A DNA stretch of 64,000 nt from Kutzneria sp. CA-103260 (GTDB lineage Bacteria; Actinomycetota; Actinomycetes; Mycobacteriales; Pseudonocardiaceae). The notes beneath the pieces are model-generated. The model was not told where the DNA came from and ran no database searches. It saw only the letters and a list, made by a program, of their open reading frames with translations. The DNA is taken from the NCBI RefSeq assembly GCF_018263855.1, contig NZ_CP073318.1, positions 3,844,001 through 3,908,000 of the forward strand, in the 5' to 3' direction. The translations under genes and the position numbers were made by a program. Shown here in pieces: positions 58,731 to 64,000 of the stretch. Position 1 is the first letter of the stretch; every line of letters starts with the position of its first letter.

Positions 58731-59465
58731 TCACAGCACCCCGGTCAGGTAGTCGTGCACGACGTTCGTCCACTCGGTGTTGGACGCCGACTTGGCCATG
58801 CTCCACACCACCACCCCAGCCAGCCCCTGTGACTCCACAGTGGACAGCTCGTGGTTGAAGCTGGGATGCGCGGAGGTGGTCTCGCTGTCCCACGCCGGCA
58901 GGAAGCCGCCCTGGCGGTACTCCGGCCAGACGAAGAGGTAGACGGGCTTGGCGCCGACTCGACGGGCGGATGCGGCCTTGGTGGTCGTGGTCGCAGTCCA
59001 GGCCGCGGCAGTGTCCGAAGTGGACGTGTAGTTCGTCGGAAAGTACGCGTACGAGCCGGCTTCCAGGCTCTGCACGTCGGCGAGATACTTGCTGTCGTAG
59101 TGGTCGCTGACGCCGTACATGCCGTAGCGCTCACCGGGCCGGATCTGTTTGAGCAGGTTGATCACCTGGCGCATCGACGTCAGGTGGCGCTGCTCGGTCG
59201 CGGAGTCGCCCTGGAGATAGAACTTCTCGAAGTCCAGCACGACGATCTGGCTGGTGTCGGTGCCGTGCGCGTCGACCGCGGTGCGCATCTGGGCCAGGGT
59301 CGGGATCTTGGTGTCGTCGTTCTGGTCGGTCGGGTCGTAGACCACGTTCACCCGGGTCGCGCCGAGCGAGACGTTGCTGTAGAAGGTGCTGTCGAGCACG
59401 GTGATCTTCGGGGCCGGCGCGAGGGTCAGGGCCGCGGCGGCCAGCAGGGTGGGGATGCGCCACAT
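58731..59465 (-). CDS. Secreted glycosidase-like protein, possibly hyaluronidase-related
   Basis: A 244-aa exported protein with a short signal peptide (MWRIPTLLAAAALTLAPAP). It looks like a TIM-barrel glycosidase: TRVNVVYDPTDQNDD, a strand IVVLDFEKFYL with paired acidic residues, YGMYGVSDHYDS, KPVYLFVWPEYR and LAGVVVWSMAKS. VLDFE and VWPEY resemble positions seen in family 56 hyaluronidases, but the match is weak and no family is certain. It follows the polysaccharide lyase gene by 6 nt, so the two are probably co-expressed for attack on an acidic glycan such as hyaluronan or chondroitin. Confidence 0.55.
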   Translation of the reverse strand: MWRIPTLLAAAALTLAPAPKITVLDSTFYSNVSLGATRVNVVYDPTDQNDDTKIPTLAQMRTAVDAHGTDTSQIVVLDFEKFYLQGDSATEQRHLTSMRQVINLLKQIRPGERYGMYGVSDHYDSKYLADVQSLEAGSYAYFPTNYTSTSDTAAAWTATTTTKAASARRVGAKPVYLFVWPEYRQGGFLPAWDSETTSAHPSFNHELSTVESQGLAGVVVWSMAKSASNTEWTNVVHDYLTGVL

Positions 59466-59471
59466 GGTTGC

Positions 59472-61772
59472 TCACCACTTCCGGATCGTCTGCACCTGGC
59501 TGGCGCCGCGAGCGCCCGCGACGTCGGCCTTGACCAAGGTCCTTCCCTCGTAGGTCACGGTGATCGAACTGGCGGTCTGGGTCGGATCGCTCACCGCGAC
59601 GGTGAGGGTCCGGCCCTGGCGGCGGATCAGCACCGAGCAGGGGGCGTCCACGTGGAGCGGACTGGCGGTGCCGGCGGCGAAGAAGGTGGCGGCGATGGTG
59701 TTGGTGGCCGGGTCCTCGATCGCCTGCACCGTCGCGGTGTTCGCGATGATCCTTGGCAGCAGACGCAGTTGCGGCCGTCCGCCGCCGGGCATGAGCACGT
59801 AGCTGTAGGTGGCGTTGACCGGGTCCACGCCGTGGTCGAACCACAGCGTCAGGTAGTCCCGGGTGATCGGCTGGGTGCTGCTGGACGTGTTGATGTCGTG
59901 CCACGCCCCGGTGCGGCTGATTCGGGCGGCGTTCACAGTGGCCCCGCCGGGGAACAGGTAGCTGGCGGTGTCGTCGACGGTGGCGATGCGCGCCCGGCGC
60001 AACTGCCGGGACCAGCCGTCGGTGCGCGGCTGCTTCTGCCCATCCACGACCAGCGCCTCGGTGCTGACCCGCCGGTTGTCCACGATCGTCTCCACCGGCA
60101 CGCCGTCGGTGGCGGTGATGCCCGCGCCGAGGCAGACCACGATATCGTCCAGGCAGAACCACGACTTCTTGGCCACCAGCGTGCTGCCCAGCCCGCGAAC
60201 GTCCTGCCCCACCGCGGCGAACACGCCGTCGGTGGCGCCGCCGGCGAAGGTCGCGGCCGGCTTCGGCGCACCCCAGGCGCCACCGTAGCCGTCGGCGAGT
60301 TTCCTGGTGGAGACGGTGGTTCCGGGCAGCCGGTACGGGTCGACCGTCGGCCAGAAGGCGTCGGAGTACTGGTCGTCGGAGCCCCACCAGTAGAGCATGC
60401 CGGCGTTCGTGTGCCAGCCGCGCAGGTTCTCGCCGTTGCCGTTCTCGTAGTACGTGGTGCGCGCCGAGCACATGCTGATCGCCGCTGTCCACTGTGGACG
60501 CCGATGCACCGATCGGTCCATGCCGAACACCCGGTGCCCCACCGGTTCCGGCGTGCCGGCGACCGTGCCGTCGGCGAGCAGCGCCTGCGCCCGCGCCAGC
60601 TCCGGCACGCCGACACCCGGATCTTCCAGACAGGGCTGGAACTTCTCGCGCTGCAACCAGCCCTTCACCATCGCCCGCCAGGCCGCGGTCTGCCCTGCCG
60701 TGCCGACGCCGGACTCGGCCAGCCGAAGGATGTCGGAGATCAGCAGGTGCCCGCGGGTGTGATCGCTCTGCGGCGTCGGGCTCGCCCCCTGGAGACCGCG
60801 GCTGATCGCCCGCCCGGACAGGCCGTCCATGGCCAGCCCGTTCACGATGAACGGCGCGAACGCGTGCTGCACGGCATCCAGCACGGTGCCGCGCTGTGGA
60901 TCGGTCACCGCCCAGGTGGAGCCGGCCAGCAGCGTGAACAGGCGGCTGAAGTCGCCGAGCATGACCTCGCCGTAGGAGTTCGTGTACGGCACCCAGGTGT
61001 GCTGGATGAACGAGCCGTCGGCGTACAGGCCGTCCCCGGTGGTGACGTACGGGAAGATCGGCGACAGCGCTGACGACGCCGTGGCGATCTTGGCCGAGGA
61101 CCGCCCGAGCACCCCGCGCAGCGCGATCACCCGACACAGGTCGGCCCGGTTGGCGCCGGTGCTGGTGCCGGTGTAGACGGCGACGGCCGAGTCCGGCACG
61201 AAATGGTCGACGGCGGCGTTGTAGCGACCCAGCTGGGCATCGCTGAGCAGCGGGAACACCAGCACGCAGGCGTCGAGCATGGCCTGGGGCGCGCCGATCT
61301 GCCAGTCCCACCAGTTGTCGTAGGTCGCGGTGTTCGGGGTGTACGCGGTCGTCGCCAACTGGTCGAGGCCGGCGGTGACCTGCGCGCCGAGCGCGGCGTC
61401 GCCGGTGAAGCCGGTGCCGGGCTGCGCGTAGGCCAGGGCCATCGTCGCCAGCCGCTTGTAGCTCTGGGTGATGTTGTTGGAGACCTTGCCCAGCGGCAGG
61501 TCGGCCCACAGGGTCGCGGTCATCGCCTTGGCGAAGCCGCCGGCCTGCGTGCCGAGCGCGGCCAGAGCGTTGCGGTACGGCTGCGCGGTGGCGTCGAATC
61601 CGGTGCCGGTCAACAGGTTTCGCCAGCGGGTGCGCAGCGTGTCGAACTCGTCGTCGGCGGCCGGAGACCGGCCCGCGGCCGTCGCCGGGGCCACGCCGAG
61701 GGCGGTGATCGCCGACGCGGCGGCCGTGCCGAGCACGAGACGTCTGGTGAGGGGTCGCCCGGAGAGTGCCAT
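59472..61772 (-). CDS. Polysaccharide lyase family 8 (hyaluronate/chondroitin/xanthan lyase type)
   Basis: A 766-aa exported enzyme. A Tat-type signal (PLTRRLVLGTAAASAITALG) covers about residues 7-35. The N-terminal alpha/alpha toroid has NWWDWQIGAPQAML and the catalytic-region DGSFIQHTWVPYTNSYGEVMLGD. The central beta-sandwich contains NGENLRGWHTNAGMLYWWG. The C-terminal beta domain ends after SSITVTYEGRTLVKADV. PL8 enzymes cleave uronic-acid-containing polymers by beta-elimination. ATG 61772 has a GGGAGA site upstream. A LacI-type palindrome lies 32 nt upstream, and a LacI regulator is encoded next, suggesting substrate-induced expression. Confidence 0.92.
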   Translation of the reverse strand: MALSGRPLTRRLVLGTAAASAITALGVAPATAAGRSPAADDEFDTLRTRWRNLLTGTGFDATAQPYRNALAALGTQAGGFAKAMTATLWADLPLGKVSNNITQSYKRLATMALAYAQPGTGFTGDAALGAQVTAGLDQLATTAYTPNTATYDNWWDWQIGAPQAMLDACVLVFPLLSDAQLGRYNAAVDHFVPDSAVAVYTGTSTGANRADLCRVIALRGVLGRSSAKIATASSALSPIFPYVTTGDGLYADGSFIQHTWVPYTNSYGEVMLGDFSRLFTLLAGSTWAVTDPQRGTVLDAVQHAFAPFIVNGLAMDGLSGRAISRGLQGASPTPQSDHTRGHLLISDILRLAESGVGTAGQTAAWRAMVKGWLQREKFQPCLEDPGVGVPELARAQALLADGTVAGTPEPVGHRVFGMDRSVHRRPQWTAAISMCSARTTYYENGNGENLRGWHTNAGMLYWWGSDDQYSDAFWPTVDPYRLPGTTVSTRKLADGYGGAWGAPKPAATFAGGATDGVFAAVGQDVRGLGSTLVAKKSWFCLDDIVVCLGAGITATDGVPVETIVDNRRVSTEALVVDGQKQPRTDGWSRQLRRARIATVDDTASYLFPGGATVNAARISRTGAWHDINTSSSTQPITRDYLTLWFDHGVDPVNATYSYVLMPGGGRPQLRLLPRIIANTATVQAIEDPATNTIAATFFAAGTASPLHVDAPCSVLIRRQGRTLTVAVSDPTQTASSITVTYEGRTLVKADVAGARGASQVQTIRKW

Positions 61773-61803
61773 CGGTGTCTCCCGACTGTCAGGGGGCACC
61801 TAC

Positions 61804-61817
61804 GGTAAGCGGTTTCA
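61804..61817. promoter_or_regulatory. LacI-type operator upstream of the polysaccharide lyase
   Basis: GGTAAGCGGTTTCA (on minus TGAAACCGCTTACC) has the central CG and the TGAAACCG half-site typical of LacI/GalR operators; the other half is imperfect. It lies 32 nt upstream of the PL8 start and 69 nt from the LacI regulator stop. Confidence 0.5.
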
Positions 61818-61885
61818 TGGATTGCCGTCAACGGCCGACCCGATATGCGTCCAAGCCGCGAAAAGGTGGTGGGAATCCGTTTCCG

Positions 61886-62941
61886 TCAGGGCAGCCGGGG
61901 CGCGACGGACTGCCGCACCACGATGTGCGTGCCCAGGACGACGTGCTGGTCGGGCAGGTCGGGGTCGTCCCGGTGCAGGGCCAGCCGCAGCGCCGTGCGG
62001 CCGATCTCGTCGTGCGGGATGTGCACGGTGGTCAACGCCGGATAGACGTCCTCAGCCGGGCTCAGGTCGTCGTAGCCGATCACCGACACCTGCCCCGGCA
62101 CGTCCACGCCGGCATCGCGCAGCGCCGCCACCGCGCCGGCCGCCACCAGGTCGTCACAGCCGAAGATCGCGGTGAACTCCCGGCCCTCGGCCAGCAACCG
62201 CTTGGTCGCCTGGTAGCCGAACCGCCGCACCAGCGCGCCGGGCACGACCATCTCCGGCGCGAGCTCCAGCCCGTAGGCGGCCATCGCCCGGCGCAGCCCG
62301 GCCAGCCGCTCGGTGGTGGTCGTGTTGCCCTCGGCCCCACCGAGGAAGACGATCTCGCGGTGGCCGGCCGACAACAGGTGGCTGGCCGCCGCGAACGCGC
62401 CGCCCTCGTTGTCGTACTCCACCACCGTGACCGGCAGGTCCGTCCCCGGCGACGGCCGCCCGCACAGCACCAGGCGGGAGTCGGCCTCGTGCAGGGCGTA
62501 GGCCAGCGCCGCCATCCGCGACCGGTACTCGGGCGTGTCCCGCACGCCGCCGATCAGGCACACCGCGCCGGTGTTCTGCTCCCGCAGCATGGACACGATC
62601 GCCAGCTCGCGGTCGGGATCCCCGTCGGTGGAGCTGATCAGGCACAGCCGCTGCTCCACGGCGGCCTGCCGCTCGATGCCCCGCGCCACCGTGTTGAAGA
62701 ACGGCGCCGACACGTCGGTCAGGATGATCGCCACTGTCCGCGGCTGGCTGCCCGACAGCGCCCGCGCGGCCGCGTTGACCACGTAGTCCAGCTCGCGGAT
62801 GGCCCTCAGCACCTTCGTCCTGGTCGCGCCGGAGACGGGGTGGTTGCCGCTGAGCACCCGGGACACGGTCGCCGCCGAGACGCCGGCGTGCCGCGCCACG
62901 TCGCTGACCGTCGCCTTCGCACTGCCACTGCTGCGGGGCAT
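61886..62941 (-). CDS. LacI-family transcriptional regulator
   Basis: A 351-aa repressor. The HTH is at about residues 10-32 (TVSDVARHAGVSAATVSRVLSGN), followed by the hinge NAAARALSGSQPRTVAIILTDVSAPFFN. The periplasmic-binding-type effector domain ends with VSVIGYDDLSPAEDVYPALTTVHIPHDEIG. ATG 62941 is preferred to 62959 because the HTH begins soon after. It lies upstream of the PL8 gene on the same strand, with a LacI-type site between them, so it probably represses the polysaccharide-degradation genes until an oligosaccharide is present. Confidence 0.92.
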   Translation of the reverse strand: MPRSSGSAKATVSDVARHAGVSAATVSRVLSGNHPVSGATRTKVLRAIRELDYVVNAAARALSGSQPRTVAIILTDVSAPFFNTVARGIERQAAVEQRLCLISSTDGDPDRELAIVSMLREQNTGAVCLIGGVRDTPEYRSRMAALAYALHEADSRLVLCGRPSPGTDLPVTVVEYDNEGGAFAAASHLLSAGHREIVFLGGAEGNTTTTERLAGLRRAMAAYGLELAPEMVVPGALVRRFGYQATKRLLAEGREFTAIFGCDDLVAAGAVAALRDAGVDVPGQVSVIGYDDLSPAEDVYPALTTVHIPHDEIGRTALRLALHRDDPDLPDQHVVLGTHIVVRQSVAPRLP

Positions 62942-62986
62942 CGTTCCGTCCTGTCGCACCTGAACGTGATCAGGTGGACGTTACCC

Positions 62987-63991
62987 TCAGGCGATGCGCG
63001 CCAGGTCCTCGACGCGCACGGCCCCGGCCAGTGGCTCCCCCGCGAGCCACCGCCTGATCTCGGCGACGGCGAACTCGCCGAGGCGGCGGACCTCCGTGCC
63101 GAGCGCGCCGGCGATGTGTGGCGTCACGAGGACGTTCGGCAGTCGCAGCAGCGGATGCCCGGGCGGCAACGGCTCCGGTTCGGTCACGTCCAGCACCGCG
63201 TCGATGCGGGCGCAGTGGCGGACCAGCGCCTCGGTGTCGACCAGCCCGCCGCGGGCGGTGTTGACCAGCACCGCGCCGTCACGCATCAACCCGAGCCGGC
63301 GGTCGTCGATGAGCAGGCGGGTCTGCGCCAGCAGCGGGGCGTGCAGCGTGACGACGTCGCTGGCGGCGAGCAGGTCGTCCAACGCCACCAGCTCGGCGCC
63401 GAGCTGGTCGGCCGCCGTCGCGGTCAGATAGGGATCGCTGACCAGCAGCCGGAAACCGTGCTCGCGCAGCTGGGCGAGCACCAGCCGGCCGATCCGGGAC
63501 GCGCCGACCACTCCGACGGTGCGGCCGGCGTTGCCGGTGGCCAGGTCCGGCGGCACGTGCCGGTACCGGCCGCCGGCGTAGTCGGCGGCCAGCCGGAACG
63601 CGCGCTTGCCGGCCAGCAGCACGGCCGCGACGGTGTACTGGGCGACCGGCACCGCGTTCACCGCGGCGGCGGAGCTGACCTCGATCCCACGCTGCCAGAC
63701 CAGCGGAGTGATCCGGGCTTCCTTCACGCTGCCGCCGGTGTGCACCACCAACCGCAGCCTGGGCGTGTGCTCCAGGCAGCCGGCGTCCAGCGCCGGGCCG
63801 CCCCAGCCGGTGATGATCACCTCCGCGGCGGCCAACGTCGGGCCGGGGCTGAACTCCGCGACACGGCGGACACTCGCCAAGCCGGCCAGAGCGGCCCGGA
63901 GATCGGGCGGAAAGACCTGGTCGCACGCGTCCGAGCCGAAGGCGAGCAGTGCGCGCGGGCGTCGAAAGGACCGTTCGGACAAGATCCCCAC
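62987..63991 (-). CDS. D-isomer-specific 2-hydroxyacid dehydrogenase
   Basis: A 334-aa NAD(P)-dependent enzyme. The cofactor site is VGVVGASRIGRLVLAQLREHG near residue 165. The catalytic residues are in NTARGGLVDTEAL (Arg), DVTEPEPLPPGHPLL (Glu) and VTPHIAGAL (His), the classic set. It reduces a 2-keto acid or oxidises a D-2-hydroxy acid. GTG 63991 is used; TTG 63982 with AGAGG 8 nt upstream is an alternative. It is divergent in purpose but not in strand from the LacI gene and could process a sugar-acid product of polysaccharide breakdown. Confidence 0.88.
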   Translation of the reverse strand: MGILSERSFRRPRALLAFGSDACDQVFPPDLRAALAGLASVRRVAEFSPGPTLAAAEVIITGWGGPALDAGCLEHTPRLRLVVHTGGSVKEARITPLVWQRGIEVSSAAAVNAVPVAQYTVAAVLLAGKRAFRLAADYAGGRYRHVPPDLATGNAGRTVGVVGASRIGRLVLAQLREHGFRLLVSDPYLTATAADQLGAELVALDDLLAASDVVTLHAPLLAQTRLLIDDRRLGLMRDGAVLVNTARGGLVDTEALVRHCARIDAVLDVTEPEPLPPGHPLLRLPNVLVTPHIAGALGTEVRRLGEFAVAEIRRWLAGEPLAGAVRVEDLARIA

Positions 63992-64000
63992 CTCTCGTCG

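Noticed and set aside
1-64000. CRISPR arrays, insertion sequences, prophage, tRNA or rRNA genes
   Set aside because: No regularly spaced repeats, transposase or integrase proteins, cloverleaf structures or rRNA-like segments were noticed on either strand.

Overview
The window is very GC-rich DNA, densely packed on both strands. It has GTG and even TTG starts, 4-nt stop/start overlaps, Tat and Sec secreted enzymes, an ECF sigma factor, IclR/TetR/LacI regulators, F420-type oxidoreductases and streptogrisin-like proteases. This is the signature of a large actinomycete chromosome, most like Pseudonocardiales or Streptomyces relatives; the genus cannot be fixed from the sequence. I see no rRNA, tRNA, CRISPR array, transposase or phage gene. 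About 60 genes are supported, nearly all accessory: catabolism, secretion and their local regulators.

Layout. 1-5.9 kb: end of a sensor kinase and its response regulator, a membrane-anchored ricin-type lectin, a secreted trypsin-like protease, a cation/proton antiporter and a secreted sedolisin. 6.1-12.8 kb: a catabolic operon (amidohydrolase, class III CoA-transferase, citryl-CoA-lyase-like protein, intradiol dioxygenase) with an IclR regulator and an MFS transporter; three matching palindromes mark its operators. 13-14.6 kb: a small zinc-ribbon protein and a streptogrisin-like protease. 14.65-22.2 kb: a carbohydrate operon (secreted GH114 endo-polygalactosaminidase, ABC importer, PfkB kinase, GH4 glycosidase) with its own sigma-70 promoter, plus a Gfo/Idh/MocA oxidoreductase. 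22.25-24.4 kb: an unusual three-gene operon encoding an ADP-ribosyltransferase-like protein, an unknown helical protein and a membrane-anchored receiver domain.

24.5-41.0 kb is an oxidative/xenobiotic catabolism region: a Baeyer-Villiger-type monooxygenase and a Tat-exported FAD amine-oxidase/desaturase-fold enzyme under a TetR repressor with two near-perfect operators; a five-gene overlapping operon P450-TetR-ferredoxin-ferredoxin reductase-P450 divergent from an MFS exporter; then a TetR gene divergent from SDR, acyl-CoA synthetase and LLM oxidoreductase; then an FAD hydroxylase and a Ddn-like protein. 41.0-45.6 kb: a MarR regulator and a heterodimeric ABC exporter whose two ATPase domains have lost complementary motifs. 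45.6-47.9 kb: a stress operon (catalase, DJ-1/PfpI protein, small membrane protein). 48.1-53.5 kb: a six-gene operon of a sedolisin-like protease, ECF sigma factor, anti-sigma-like membrane protein, ABC ATPase and two membrane proteins. 53.6-58.7 kb: secreted alpha/beta hydrolase, metallo-beta-lactamase-fold hydrolase, HxlR and MarR regulators and an SDR. 58.7-64 kb: polysaccharide-lyase family 8 enzyme with a putative hyaluronidase-like partner, a LacI regulator and a D-2-hydroxyacid dehydrogenase.

The most interesting points are the ADP-ribosyltransferase-like/helical/receiver operon (22.25-24.4 kb), the repeated 27-bp IclR elements, several regulator-specific palindromes readable directly from the DNA, and the split ABC exporter active site. 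All function calls come from recognising protein families and motifs by eye; no database search was run.
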